A stretch of DNA of 64,000 nucleotides from Rhodovulum kholense (GCF_003053725.1 NZ_QAYC01000001.1:372001-436000); one strand, 5' to 3'; positions 10,613 to 19,991 are shown, counted from the stretch's first letter. Notes: generated from the sequence alone by a model not told the origin. Numbers and translations: made by a program.

Positions 10613-11754
10613 CCGCGCGCCTCCAGCAACTGGCGCGCCACGATCAGCCGCATGATCTCGTTGGTGCCCTCGAGGATCTGGTGCACGCGCAGGTCGCGCA
10701 CGATCTTCTCGATCCCGTAATCGGCCAGATAGCCATAGCCGCCATGCAGTTGCAGGCAGGCATCGGCCACCTTGGATCCGGTCTCGGTCACGAAGGCCTT
10801 GGCCATGGCACAGAACTTGGTGGCATCGGGCGTGCCCTGATCGAGCTTCCAGGCCGCCTGGCGCAGGAAGACGCGCGCGGCCTGCAGCTCGATCTCCATG
10901 TCGGCCAGACGGAATTGCAGCGCCTGGAACCGGTCAAGCCGCTGGCCGAAGGCCTGCCGGTCGCCCATATAGGCCAGCGTTGCGTCAAGCGCCGCCTGCG
11001 CCGCGCCCAGCGAACAGGCCGCGATGTTCAGTCGCCCGCCGTCGAGCCCGGCCATGGCATAGCGAAACCCCTTGCCCTCTTCGCCCAGCAGGTTGGCCGC
11101 GGGAATGGTGCAATTGTCGAACTGCACCTGCCGCGTCGGCTGGGCGCGCCAGCCCATCTTGTCCTCGAGCCCGCCGAACGACAGCCCCGGCCGCCCGTCC
11201 TCGACCAGAAAGGCCGAGATGCCCTTCGGCCCGGCCTCGCCGGTGCGGGCCATGACGACATAGGCGTCGGAATAGCCGCCGCCCGAAATGAAGGCCTTGG
11301 TCCCGGTCAGCGCCCAGCCGTCGGTGCTGCGCACCGCGCGGGTCTTCAGCGCCGCCGCGTCCGAGCCCGAGCCCGGTTCGGTCAGGCAGTAGGACAGCAC
11401 CGTCCGCATCGGCAGCGCCTCGGGCAGCACCCGCGCGCGCATCTCGTCCGACCCGAAGGTGTCGATCATCTTGGCGCACATGTTGTGGATCGACAGGAAG
11501 GCAGCCACGGCCGGGCAGGCCATGCTGAGCGCCTCGAAGACCAGCGTCGCATCAAGCCGCGTCAGCCCCGCGCCGCCCGAGCTGTCGCGCACGTAAAGCC
11601 CGCCGAAGCCCAGCGCGCCCAGTTCGGGCCAGAGCGTCTTGGGGATCGTGCCCTCGGCCTCCCACTTCCGGGCATGGGGCGCGATATGGTCCGCGCCGAA
11701 ATCGCAGGCCATGTCAAAGATCGCCGTCTGTTCCTCGCTTAGCGCAAAATCCAT
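10609..11754 (-). CDS. Acyl-CoA dehydrogenase, probably isobutyryl-CoA dehydrogenase
   Basis: A 381-residue FAD-dependent acyl-CoA dehydrogenase. Seen: the flavin/substrate segment SYCLTEPGSGSDAAAL, the LQLHGGYGYLADYGIEKIVRD motif, and the catalytic base Glu362 in ILEGTNEIMR at the usual short-chain position. The first gene of a 4-base-overlap operon with the 3-hydroxyisobutyryl-CoA hydrolase and mmsB, so isobutyryl-CoA to methacrylyl-CoA in valine catabolism is the expected reaction (context inference). The enoyl-CoA hydratase and semialdehyde dehydrogenase of the pathway are not in the window. Confidence 0.85.
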   Translation of the reverse strand: MDFALSEEQTAIFDMACDFGADHIAPHARKWEAEGTIPKTLWPELGALGFGGLYVRDSSGGAGLTRLDATLVFEALSMACPAVAAFLSIHNMCAKMIDTFGSDEMRARVLPEALPMRTVLSYCLTEPGSGSDAAALKTRAVRSTDGWALTGTKAFISGGGYSDAYVVMARTGEAGPKGISAFLVEDGRPGLSFGGLEDKMGWRAQPTRQVQFDNCTIPAANLLGEEGKGFRYAMAGLDGGRLNIAACSLGAAQAALDATLAYMGDRQAFGQRLDRFQALQFRLADMEIELQAARVFLRQAAWKLDQGTPDATKFCAMAKAFVTETGSKVADACLQLHGGYGYLADYGIEKIVRDLRVHQILEGTNEIMRLIVARQLLEARG

Positions 11755-11854
11755 GGTCGCTGCTCCCCCGTCACGAAAGAAATGAACACCCGTTTAGTTA
11801 GCGACCGGGGAGGGGGTCATGCAAGCGTCCGCGCCAGAGATTTCCTTTGCGTCA

Positions 11855-11870
11855 AATTCGTGGCCGAATT
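11855..11870 (+). promoter_or_regulatory. Inverted repeat before the VPLPA-CTERM gene
   Basis: AATTCG-tggc-CGAATT is a perfect 6-bp inverted repeat 25 bases before the start codon, flanked by GATTTC (11839-11844) and GAAATC (11873-11878). This is an AT-rich island in a GC-rich region, so it probably holds the promoter and an operator. The binding protein is unknown. Confidence 0.35.
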
Positions 11871-11895
11871 AAGAAATCGGTATGGAATCATTTTA

Positions 11896-12549
11896 ATGGG
11901 GCTTACTTTGAAAAGGCTTTTCCTGATTTCCGCCGCCGCTGCCGGGTTTATCGCAGCGGCCTCGGCCGGGTCCGCGGCCACGATCAGCTTCGACCTTGCC
12001 GACCAGCGAGGCAGCGACCCGATGAAAACCACCGTCACGCTGGAAGACGTGGCGGGCGGCGTCAAGATGAGCTTTCTGGTGACCGATTCTGTCAACCAGG
12101 GCGACATCGCGGCGGTCTATTTCGATCTGGGCGGCGACGGATCGGTCGACTCGATCAAATGGACCGACCTTGGCCCGACGCTCGGTTTCGCCACCGACAC
12201 CAAGAATGCCCAGGCCGGCAATATCGGGGCCGAGTTCGATATCGGCATCGCCATCGGCGCGGTCGGGTCCAGCGGGGATTTCTACAATTCCTTCAGCTTC
12301 CTCGTCTATGGCGCCGATCTCGACGTGACCGATTTCATCGGCCAGAGCTTCGCGGTGCGTGGCCAGACGGTCGGCCCCTGCGCCAATCCGGGTCCGGCGC
12401 AGTGCAGCGGCAACGGGTCGTCCAAGGTGTTCGGTACGGTGCCCGAACTGCAGCCCGACCCGGCGCCGGTGCCGCTTCCGGCCGCGGGCGGTCTGCTGCT
12501 GGCCGGGCTGGCCGGGTTCGGTGCGCTGCGCCGCAAGCCGCGCGGCTGA
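11896..12549 (+). CDS. VPLPA-CTERM sorted exported protein
   Basis: A 217-residue protein with an N-terminal signal peptide (LKRLFLISAAAAGFIAAASA) and a C-terminal sorting signal: VPLPAAGG, a hydrophobic stretch (LLLAGLAGFGAL) and basic RRKPRG. This is the VPLPA-CTERM pattern handled by exosortase D-type enzymes. The middle contains acidic repeats of the type YFDLGGDGSVDSIKW and two Cys (PCANPGPAQC) that could form a disulfide. It is probably anchored transiently and released or glycosylated outside the cell (family knowledge). ATG at 11896 fits the signal peptide, although its ribosome site is weak. No exosortase gene is in the window. Confidence 0.8.
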   Translation: MGLTLKRLFLISAAAAGFIAAASAGSAATISFDLADQRGSDPMKTTVTLEDVAGGVKMSFLVTDSVNQGDIAAVYFDLGGDGSVDSIKWTDLGPTLGFATDTKNAQAGNIGAEFDIGIAIGAVGSSGDFYNSFSFLVYGADLDVTDFIGQSFAVRGQTVGPCANPGPAQCSGNGSSKVFGTVPELQPDPAPVPLPAAGGLLLAGLAGFGALRRKPRG

Positions 12550-12621
12550 CAGACCCCGGGGAGGGCCGGGTCCCGGGCGGGCGCCTGCCGGGGCGTCCGC
12601 CTTGCGTTTCGCGGCATGCGC

Positions 12622-13755
12622 TCAGAGATCGGCGCCGAATTCCTCGATCAGCCCTTGCACGACGGCGCGCATCGCGCCCTCGCGGTCGGCCCCCGCGGCC
12701 AGCGCCGTGGCATGGATGGCGCGCTGGCGTTCGGCGCTGGTGCCATGGGCGATGACGGCGCGCGCGGCATTGACCTCGTCGAGACAGCCCAGGGCCGCCG
12801 CATCGGCCTCGACCAGCTGGATCAGTTCTTCCAGCAGATCGGCGAAGGGTACCAGTTCCTTGCGACCGAAATCGACCAGCCCCTCGGACACGCCATAGCG
12901 CTGTGCCCGCCAGCGGTTCTCGCCCACCAGAAACCGTTCATAGACCCGCCAGCGCAGGTTCTCGCCCGCAAGCCGCCACAGCATCCTCAGCGTGCACTGG
13001 ATCAGCGCGGCCAGCGACAGCGTGTGATCGAGCCGGGGGCACATGTCGCAGATCCGGGTCTCCAGCGTCGGAAACCGGGCCGAGGGGCGCAGGTCCCACC
13101 AGATCTTGGTCGCGTCCTCGATCAGACCCAGCCGGGTCAGCGCGCCGACGGAGCGTTCGTAATCGGACCAGCTTTCGAACCGCGGCGGCAGCCCGGTGCG
13201 GGGCAGGTTGTCGAACACCGTCAGCCGGTAGGAGGCAAGCCCGGTATCGACCCCCTTCCAGAACGGCGACGAGGTCGACATCGCCAGCAGATGCGGCAGG
13301 AAATAGGAAAACTGCGCCATCAGGTCGATGCGCTGGTCGGGATCGGGGATGCCCACATGGACATGCATGCCACAGATCAGCATCCGCCGCGCCACCGCCG
13401 CCAGCGCCCGGTCGAGATCGTTATAGCGGTCCTTGTCGGTGTGATTCTGGTCGAGCCAGTCGGCCGAGGGATGGCAGGAGGCGGCGATCGGCGCCAGCCC
13501 ATAGCTTTCGGCATGCCGCGCCACCGTCGCGCGCAGCCGCCTGAGGTCCTCGCGCGCCTCGGATACGGTGTGGCAGACCCGGGTGCCGACCTCGATCTGG
13601 CATTGCAGGAATTCCGGCGTCACCTGATCGCCCAGGTCGGCGGCACAGGCCTCCATCAGCCCTTTCGGCGCCTGCGCCAGCGCGCAGGTCTCGCGGTCGA
13701 CAAGAAGGTATTCCTCCTCGATGCCGATGGTGAAATCGGGTGCCGTGATGCCCAT
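12622..13755 (-). CDS. Carboxylate-amine ligase, GCS2/YbdK family
   Basis: A 377-residue member of the glutamate-cysteine ligase type 2 fold. Seen: the N-terminal [13 protein letters not shown] (ATP/Mg glutamates), CGMHVHVGI in the middle, and [10 protein letters not shown]. Members such as YbdK have weak gamma-glutamylcysteine synthetase activity in vitro; the true substrate is unknown. The start at 13755 has GGAGGG upstream; the open frame continues 20 codons further but lacks similarity. It is convergent with the VPLPA-CTERM gene. Confidence 0.88.
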   Translation of the reverse strand: MGITAPDFTIGIEEEYLLVDRETCALAQAPKGLMEACAADLGDQVTPEFLQCQIEVGTRVCHTVSEAREDLRRLRATVARHAESYGLAPIAASCHPSADWLDQNHTDKDRYNDLDRALAAVARRMLICGMHVHVGIPDPDQRIDLMAQFSYFLPHLLAMSTSSPFWKGVDTGLASYRLTVFDNLPRTGLPPRFESWSDYERSVGALTRLGLIEDATKIWWDLRPSARFPTLETRICDMCPRLDHTLSLAALIQCTLRMLWRLAGENLRWRVYERFLVGENRWRAQRYGVSEGLVDFGRKELVPFADLLEELIQLVEADAAALGCLDEVNAARAVIAHGTSAERQRAIHATALAAGADREGAMRAVVQGLIEEFGADL

Positions 13756-13857
13756 TGGTCGCCCTCCCGCCCGGTCCTCGGCAAGAGTGTCTGCCGGAAA
13801 GGCAGGCTCCCGCAAGCGCCTGTTCGCCTCCGGGCCGATGATCTGGCGTCGCAGCGC

Positions 13858-14325
13858 CTAAAGCGTGAAGTCGGCCGCCTCGGCGCCGGTCAGGCCCGGC
13901 AGCACATGCGGGTCGAGCGGGAAGACATGACGCGGCGTTCCGGCGGCCGCCCAGACCGTTTCGAAATCAAGAAGCCGCGGGTCGAGAAAGGCGCGGATCG
14001 GGCCCAGATGGCCGACCGGGGCGACGCCGCCGATGGCAAAGCCGGTCTGGGCGCGGATCAGCGCGGCATCGGCCTTGCCCAGCGGCTCGCCCGCCAGCGC
14101 CGAGGCCTTGGCCTCCGACACCCGGTTGCCGCCCGCAGTCAGGAACAGGATCGCGGTACCGCTGTCCTCGCCCCGGAAGATGATCGACTTGGCGATCTGG
14201 TCAAGCGCGCAGCCGACCGCCGCCGCGGCCTCTTCGGCGGTGCGGGTCTGGCCCAGCTCGCGGATGTCCGCGGGCAGCCCCGCCGCCTTAAGCGCCGCGC
14301 GCACCCGGTTCAGGCTTTTCGACAT
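13858..14325 (-). CDS. YbaK/EbsC-type aminoacyl-tRNA deacylase
   Basis: A 155-residue protein of the YbaK/prolyl-tRNA editing domain family, which hydrolyses mischarged tRNA. Seen: ALDQIAKSIIFRGEDSG with the conserved Lys, the LTAGGNRVSEAKASAL segment, and the GxxPxGH loop (IGGVAPVGHLG). The start at 14325 has GGAGGA upstream. It is divergent from glnE with 94 bases between. Which misacylated tRNA it edits (Cys-tRNAPro, Ala-tRNAPro or other) cannot be told. Confidence 0.85.
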   Translation of the reverse strand: MSKSLNRVRAALKAAGLPADIRELGQTRTAEEAAAAVGCALDQIAKSIIFRGEDSGTAILFLTAGGNRVSEAKASALAGEPLGKADAALIRAQTGFAIGGVAPVGHLGPIRAFLDPRLLDFETVWAAAGTPRHVFPLDPHVLPGLTGAEAADFTL

Positions 14326-14419
14326 CGCATCCTCCTTCGGTCGGCGCGGACTATCGGCACCGCCGCCGCCCGGTGCAAGCCCCGTTGACCGGGCCGCCCG
14401 CGCGCGGCATCACTCGGCC

Positions 14420-17224
14420 ATGAGCTTCGCATCCCGACTGACCCGCGCGCCCCTTGCCTACGAGCCCGACCGCGCCGCCGAGGCGGCCGACCGCTTCGCC
14501 GCCCAGCCGCCCGAGATCCGCGCCCTGCTGGAGGGCACGGCCGGGTGCAGCCCCTATCTCTGGGGGCTGATGACGCGCGAGGCCGACTGGCTGGAGGAGC
14601 TGCTGGCGGGCAGGCCCGAACCGGTCTTCGCGGCGCTCATGGACGAGGTCCGGGGCCTGTCGCTCGACGCGCTGAAGCCCGGGCTGCGCCAGGCCAAGCG
14701 CCGCGCGGCGCTGTTGATCGCGCTGTCCGATCTGGGCGGGCTCTGGCCGCTCGAGGCGGTGACGGGCGCGCTGACCGATTTCGCCGATCTTTGCGTCGAC
14801 GTCACGATCCGGCGGCTGGTCGCGGCCGAGATCGCACGCGGCAAGCTGCCCGGCCTGACCGAGGCCGATGCCGGGACGGCGGGCGGCATGGTGGCGCTGG
14901 CCATGGGCAAGCAGGGCGCGCATGAGCTGAACTATTCGTCAGACATCGACCTGATCTGCCTCTTCGATCAGGACCGCTTCGATCCCGCCGATTTCCACGA
15001 GGCGCGCAGCGCCTTCGTCAAGATCACCCGGCGGATGACCGCGATCCTGTCCGAGGCCACAGGCGAGGGCTATGTCTTCCGCACCGACCTGCGGCTGAGG
15101 CCCGACGCCTCGGTCACGCCGGTCTGCATGTCGATGGAGGCGGCCGAACGCTATTACGAGGCGCTCGGGCGCACCTGGGAACGCGCGGCCCATATCAAGG
15201 CACGGCCCTGCGCGGGCGATATTCAGGCCGGCTGGGCCTATCTCGACCGGCTCAGGCCCTTCGTCTGGCGCAAGCATCTCGATTTCGCGGCGATCCAGGA
15301 CGCCCATGACATGCGGCTGAGGATCCGCAGTCACAAGGGCCTGCATGGGGCGCTGTGCCTTGAAGGCCATGACATGAAGCTGGGGCAGGGCGGCATCCGC
15401 GAGATCGAGTTCTTTACCCAGACCCGGCAGATCATCGCGGGCGGGCGCGACCCGGACTTGCGGGCCCGGGGCACGGTCGAGGGGCTGGCGCGGCTGGCCG
15501 ACAAGGGCTGGGTCCCGCGCGAGATCGCCGGGACGCTGACCGAGGACTACCGCGCCCATCGCGAGGTCGAACACCGGCTGCAGATGGTCAACGACGCCCA
15601 GACCCATCTGCTGCCGAATTCGCCCGAAGGGATCGAGCGGATCGCGCGGTTCTGCGGCGCGGCCGAGACCGGGCCGTGGCGCGACGCGCTGGCCGCGCGG
15701 CTGCGCCGGGTCGCGGGCCTGACCGAAGGCTTCTTCGCCCCCGGAAAGCCCGCCGAGGATCTGCCCGAGATCCCGGAGACCGCGGCCGGGATCGTCGAGC
15801 GCTGGCCCGGCTATCCCTGCCTGCGCACCGCGCGGGCGCGCGAGATCTTCCACCGGCTGAAACCCGATCTCTTCTCGCGCCTGACCAAGGCTCCGCGCCC
15901 CGACGAGGCCTTCGCCGCCTTCGACGGGTTTCTCGCGGGGCTGCCCGCGGGGGTGCAGCTGTTCTCGCTGTTCGAGGCCAACCCGCATCTGATCGACCTC
16001 TTGATCGACATCACCAGCGTCTCGCCGGAACTGGCGCAGTACCTGTCGCGCAACGCCCGGGTGCTGGACGCCGTCATCGGCGGCAGCTTCTTCGAGGCCT
16101 GGCCGGGACGCGCGGCGCTGACCGGGGCGCTGGCCGACCGGCTCGGAACGCTGGGCGATTACGAGGCCCAGCTCGATGCCGCGCGCGCCTGGGCCAAGGA
16201 ATGGCATTTCCGGATCGGGGTCCATTTCCTGCGCGGGCTGATCGATGCCGAGACCGCGGGCGCCGAATATGCCGATCTGGCCGAGGCGGTGCTGGCCGCG
16301 CTCTGGCCGAAGGTCGTCGCGCAGTTCGCCGCCAAGCATGGCGCGCCGCCCGGCAAGGGGGCCACGGTGCTGGGCATGGGCTCGCTCGGCGCAGGCGCAT
16401 TGACCTCGCGGTCCGATCTCGACCTGATCGTGATCTACGATGCCGACGGGGTCGAGGCGTCTGACGGCCGCCGCCCGCTGGCCTCGCGCGCCTATTACGC
16501 CAAGCTGACCCAGGCGCTGGTGACGGCGCTGACCGCGCCGATGGCCGAGGGCCGGCTTTACGAGGTCGACATGCGGCTCAGGCCCTCGGGCAATCAGGGG
16601 CCGGTCGCGACCTCGCTGCAGAGCTTTCGCAGCTATCAGCGCGACGAGGCCTGGACCTGGGAACATCTGGCGCTGACCCGCGCGCGGCCGGTGGCGGGCG
16701 ACAGCGCGCTTGGCGCCGAGGTCGAGGCATTTCGTCAGGCGCTGCTGCGCGACAAGGCCGATGTGGCGCGCACCGTGGCGGGCGTTGTCGACATGCGGCG
16801 GCGGCTGGCCGAGGCCAAGCCCGCGAAATCGGCCTGGGACGGCAAGCAGGGGCCGGGCCGGGGCCAGGATATCGAACTGATCGCCTCGGCCGCGGCGCTG
16901 ATCGCCGCCCACCCCGCGACCTCGGTGCCCGACCAGCTCGATGCCGGGGTCGATGCGGGTTGGCTCGAGGCCCCCGAGGCGCAGACGCTGATCGCCTCCT
17001 ACCGGCTGCAGCGCCAGGTGCAGGGCGCGGCCAAGCTGATCGCGGATCTGCCGCTCGACCCTTGCAGCCTTGGCGAAAGCGGACGGGCCTTCCTGTTGCG
17101 GGGCACGGGGCTGGCCGATGCCGGGGCGCTTGCGGCCCTGCTGGACGACCGGCGCGCTGCGGCGGCCGAGGTGATCGAGGCGGCGATCGGGCGCAGCCCG
17201 CAGGAGGACGATGATGCGGATTGA
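14420..17224 (+). CDS. glnE: Bifunctional glutamine synthetase adenylyltransferase/deadenylase
   Basis: A 934-residue enzyme that adds and removes AMP on glutamine synthetase in response to PII. It has two nucleotidyltransferase domains in tandem, each with the GS-x-SDxD signature: HELNYSSDIDLICLFD near residues 170-185 (deadenylase) and GALTSRSDLDLIVIYD near 657-672 (adenylyltransferase), each followed by an RLRP motif (TDLRLRPD and DMRLRPSG). The ATG at 14420 gives a normal family N-terminus. The start of a small gene overlaps the 3' end by 14 bases. Confidence 0.95.
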   Translation: MSFASRLTRAPLAYEPDRAAEAADRFAAQPPEIRALLEGTAGCSPYLWGLMTREADWLEELLAGRPEPVFAALMDEVRGLSLDALKPGLRQAKRRAALLIALSDLGGLWPLEAVTGALTDFADLCVDVTIRRLVAAEIARGKLPGLTEADAGTAGGMVALAMGKQGAHELNYSSDIDLICLFDQDRFDPADFHEARSAFVKITRRMTAILSEATGEGYVFRTDLRLRPDASVTPVCMSMEAAERYYEALGRTWERAAHIKARPCAGDIQAGWAYLDRLRPFVWRKHLDFAAIQDAHDMRLRIRSHKGLHGALCLEGHDMKLGQGGIREIEFFTQTRQIIAGGRDPDLRARGTVEGLARLADKGWVPREIAGTLTEDYRAHREVEHRLQMVNDAQTHLLPNSPEGIERIARFCGAAETGPWRDALAARLRRVAGLTEGFFAPGKPAEDLPEIPETAAGIVERWPGYPCLRTARAREIFHRLKPDLFSRLTKAPRPDEAFAAFDGFLAGLPAGVQLFSLFEANPHLIDLLIDITSVSPELAQYLSRNARVLDAVIGGSFFEAWPGRAALTGALADRLGTLGDYEAQLDAARAWAKEWHFRIGVHFLRGLIDAETAGAEYADLAEAVLAALWPKVVAQFAAKHGAPPGKGATVLGMGSLGAGALTSRSDLDLIVIYDADGVEASDGRRPLASRAYYAKLTQALVTALTAPMAEGRLYEVDMRLRPSGNQGPVATSLQSFRSYQRDEAWTWEHLALTRARPVAGDSALGAEVEAFRQALLRDKADVARTVAGVVDMRRRLAEAKPAKSAWDGKQGPGRGQDIELIASAAALIAAHPATSVPDQLDAGVDAGWLEAPEAQTLIASYRLQRQVQGAAKLIADLPLDPCSLGESGRAFLLRGTGLADAGALAALLDDRRAAAAEVIEAAIGRSPQEDDDAD

Positions 17225-17480
17225 ACTGGCGGACCCGCGGGGGCTGATCCGGGAATCCTACCGGATCGAGGGGATCGGCCCCTCGGAATGCCGCTCGATC
17301 TTTCTCGACTGGGCGCTGGGGCTGCCCGAGACGGTCGACACAAGCCGCGCCCTGCGCCGGCTTCTGGCCGAATACGGCCCTGGCGCGGCCGATCATCCGA
17401 TGACAGCCGTGCTGCGCGCGGGGCTTGCCGAAGAACCCGCCGCCCGCCGCCGGGGCGGGCCGCGCGGCCGGCGCAGCTAG
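17211..17480 (+). CDS. Small protein coupled to glnE, unknown function
   Basis: An 89-residue soluble protein whose ATG (17211, or 17214 immediately after) lies inside the last codons of glnE, served by AGGAGGACG within glnE. Seen: IRESYRIEGIGPSECRSIF, then FLDWALGLPE and a conserved-looking YGPGAADHPMTAVLRAGL segment; the tail is basic. I do not know a domain name. Tight overlap suggests coupled translation with GlnE. Confidence 0.7.
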   Translation: MMRIELADPRGLIRESYRIEGIGPSECRSIFLDWALGLPETVDTSRALRRLLAEYGPGAADHPMTAVLRAGLAEEPAARRRGGPRGRRS

Positions 17481-17702
17481 CGCCGCCCTGTCGCGCGCCC
17501 CGCGCCGGTCGGAGGGCGCTGCGTCGTGGCATTGCCAGGACCGCCGCACCGGTCGCCGACCGCCGGTTCGGCCCGCGCGAAAAGAATCGCCGGGGCCGCC
17601 GCGAATTCGTGCGATAGTGCCGCCCCATCCGAGGAGGAACACCGCAGGGGGGGCGGCCCAAGGACGCCCGTGGCGAGGGGACAGACTGGTGCGGGCACGC
17701 GC

Positions 17703-18662
17703 ATGCTATCCGATCCGCTGACGGCGATCGTCCGGTCCCTCGATCTTGCGGGCGGCGTCTTTCTGGAGGGCGTACTGACCGCGCCCTGGGCGATCCTTGC
17801 CCGGATATCGCCGACCGATTGCCGCCCGTTCATGGACGTGCCGAAACAGGTGATCGCGTATCACATCGTCACCGAAGGCGCGATGCGGGTCGGGCTGGAA
17901 GACGGCTCGGTGCGCGAGGCAGGCCCCGGCGATGTGGTGTTTCTGCCCACCAACGCCCGGCACAGTCTTGCCAGCGGGCCGGGGCTCGATCCGGTCCCCG
18001 GGCGGGACCTGATCCTTCCGCCGGACCGGGACCGGCTGGCGCGGATCAGCTTTGGCGGCGGGGGCGATGTCACGCGGCTCCTTTGCGGGTTCATCGCCGC
18101 GAATGCCGGTCCCACGCCGCTGCTGGATGCCTTGCCGACGCTGCTGGTGATCCGCACCCAGCATGTCGCGACGCTGCAATGGATCGAGGCCTCGATCGGG
18201 ATGGTCGCCCGCGAACTGACGGCCGGGCGGATTTCTTCGGCTGCGGTCATGGCGCAGCTGGCCGAGTTGCTGCTGGTCGAGGCGTTGCGCCTTTATCTGG
18301 AGCGGACGCCCCGGCCGCAGGGCTGGCTGGCGGGCATGGCCGATCCGCGGATCGCGCGGGCCCTGGCGCGCATCCACCAGAGCCTCGCGGCCCCGGTCTC
18401 GGTCGGCGCGCTGGCGGCAGAGGCCGGGATGTCGCGGTCGGCCTTCGTCGCGCGCTTCTCCGACCTCATGGGATCGGGGCCCGCCCGTTATGCCCTGGCG
18501 CAACGGATCGAGGCCGCGCGCCTGCTTCTGCGCGACACCGACCTCACCGCCGCCGAGATCGCCTTCCGCGTCGGCTACGAGGCGCCCGAAGCTTTCTCGC
18601 GCAGCTTCAAGCGCGAAACCGGTCTGTCGCCCGCAGACTGGCGGGCCGCGCAAGCGCCCTGA
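17703..18662 (+). CDS. AraC family transcriptional regulator (cupin type)
   Basis: A 319-residue regulator. The N-terminal half has a cupin-like sensing domain (HIVTEGAMRVGLEDG, then AGPGDVVFLPTNARHSL near residues 75-90), and the C-terminal 100 residues hold two helix-turn-helix units: VSVGALAAEAGMSRSAFVARF and LTAAEIAFRVGYEAPEAFSRSFKRETGLSP. This matches the AraC subgroup with an AraC_binding/Cupin_6 sensor. The ATG at 17703 starts the family-like sequence; the upstream 59 codons of open frame look non-coding. A DUF1127-like gene and a methyltransferase gene follow and may be its targets (inference). Confidence 0.88.
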   Translation: MLSDPLTAIVRSLDLAGGVFLEGVLTAPWAILARISPTDCRPFMDVPKQVIAYHIVTEGAMRVGLEDGSVREAGPGDVVFLPTNARHSLASGPGLDPVPGRDLILPPDRDRLARISFGGGGDVTRLLCGFIAANAGPTPLLDALPTLLVIRTQHVATLQWIEASIGMVARELTAGRISSAAVMAQLAELLLVEALRLYLERTPRPQGWLAGMADPRIARALARIHQSLAAPVSVGALAAEAGMSRSAFVARFSDLMGSGPARYALAQRIEAARLLLRDTDLTAAEIAFRVGYEAPEAFSRSFKRETGLSPADWRAAQAP

Positions 18663-18796
18663 GCCCAGTGCCGGACCCGCCGCCGAACCCGCCGCCGCGC
18701 GGGGCCGGACGATCGGTCATGTCTTCGGGCCGTGCGGTCATTCGGAAACCGGCCCTCTGGCCGTATGTCTCGGCGGTCCAGAGAGAGGAGAGGACG

Positions 18797-19057
18797 ATGA
18801 CCTTCTGGAAACACCCCGGTCTCGGCCGGGACCGTTCGTGCGCGCCGCCCGGGGGCGGCCGCACCCGCGAGGCCGGGACGGGGCCCCTGGGCCGGTTCCG
18901 CCGCTTGATGAAGTGCCGCTCCGACCGGGTGCGCAAGGCGCGCCAGAGGCGGGGGATGGCCAAGCTCGGCGATCACCTGCGCAAGGATATCGGCCTGCTG
19001 CGGGTGCCGGAACTGGGGGGGCTGCCTTGCAGGGCGCCGGGCCTGCCGGCGACCTGA
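18797..19057 (+). CDS. DUF1127-like small basic protein
   Basis: An 86-residue Arg-rich protein. The segment MAKLGDHLRKDIGLLRVPE near residues 54-72 matches the conserved core of DUF1127 (YjiS-type) proteins, small RNA-linked regulators of phosphate, carbon and stress responses in alphaproteobacteria. GAGAGGAGAGG lies just upstream of the ATG. The N-terminal 35 residues are Gly/Arg/Pro-rich and two Cys occur, which is atypical. It lies between the AraC and methyltransferase genes on the same strand. Confidence 0.6.
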   Translation: MTFWKHPGLGRDRSCAPPGGGRTREAGTGPLGRFRRLMKCRSDRVRKARQRRGMAKLGDHLRKDIGLLRVPELGGLPCRAPGLPAT

Positions 19058-19070
19058 TCCCCGAAGCTGT

Positions 19071-19111
19071 CCGGTCAGGCGGCCCTTTCAGGCGGCGTCC
19101 CCGGTCAGGCG
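19071..19111 (+). repeat. Direct repeat before the methyltransferase gene
   Basis: CCGGTCAGGCG occurs at 19071-19081 and again at 19101-19111, with a partial copy TTTCAGGCGG between. It could be an operator or chance in GC-rich DNA. Confidence 0.3.
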
Positions 19112-19149
19112 AAAAGCGATTTGAGACATAGTTCACGGGATTTGAAATC

Positions 19150-19974
19150 ATGGATACCAGACTTGACGTCCAACCGGATTTCCCGGCGATCAAGGCGCAA
19201 CAGAATGCCGCCTGGTCCTCGGGCGACTATGCCGTGATCGGCACGACCTTGCAGATCGTCGGCGAAACCCTGGCCGAAAGCATGGACCTGCCCCCGGGCG
19301 CACGCGTTCTCGACGTGGCCGCGGGCAATGGCAACGCGACCCTCGCCTTTGCCCGCCGATGGCATCGTGTGACCTCGACCGACTACGTTGCCGCGTTGCT
19401 TGACAAGGGCAGGGCGCGGGCGCAGGCCGAGGGCCTCGACGTGAGCTTCGGCCTGGCCGATGCCGAGGCGCTGCCATTCGGGGATGCGGCCTTCGATGCG
19501 GTGGTCTCGACCTTCGGCGTGATGTTCGCGCCGAACCAGCAGAAGGCCGCTGCGGAACTGGCGCGCACCTGCCGTCCCGGCGGCCTGATCGGCCTTGCAA
19601 GCTGGACCGCCGACGGGTTCATCGGGCAGCTGTTCCGCACGCTCGGCGCGCATGTCGCCCCGCCGGCCGGGCTCCGGTCGCCCGCGATCTGGGGCGACCG
19701 CGACTGGATCGAGCACACCTTCCGCCCCGTCGCCGCCGCGATCGATGTCACCCCGCGGCAGTTCGTGTTCCGCTATCGCGCGCCCGGCCATTTCATCGAG
19801 GTCTTCCGCAGCCTCTATGGCCCGGTCCACAAGGCGTTCCTGTCGCTGGACGACGATGCGCAAGCGGCGCTGGAGACAGACCTTCTGGGGTTGATCGCAC
19901 GGTTTGATGTGGCGCGCGACGGGACGATGTCGGTCCCGGGCGCCTATGTCGAATGTGTGATCCGCAAGGCGTGA
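19150..19974 (+). CDS. Class I SAM-dependent methyltransferase
   Basis: A 274-residue soluble methyltransferase of the Methyltransf_11/UbiE type. Seen: motif I VLDVAAGNGNATLAFA (near residues 53-68), acidic motif II (VTSTDYVAALLDKGR), and the FGLADAEALPFGDAAFDAV motif (near 101-119). The substrate is unknown. The ribosome site is weak. It is convergent with the IclR gene, with a hairpin between. Confidence 0.85.
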   Translation: MDTRLDVQPDFPAIKAQQNAAWSSGDYAVIGTTLQIVGETLAESMDLPPGARVLDVAAGNGNATLAFARRWHRVTSTDYVAALLDKGRARAQAEGLDVSFGLADAEALPFGDAAFDAVVSTFGVMFAPNQQKAAAELARTCRPGGLIGLASWTADGFIGQLFRTLGAHVAPPAGLRSPAIWGDRDWIEHTFRPVAAAIDVTPRQFVFRYRAPGHFIEVFRSLYGPVHKAFLSLDDDAQAALETDLLGLIARFDVARDGTMSVPGAYVECVIRKA

Positions 19975-19991
19975 CGCGAAGACCGACACGG

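Noticed and set aside
12550..12621. Terminator between the VPLPA-CTERM and YbdK-type genes
   Set aside because: The GC-rich gap gives several weak short pairings but no single convincing stem.
14939..16912. A 657-codon minus-strand open frame opposite glnE
   Set aside because: Antisense shadow of glnE, without family motifs or a ribosome site.
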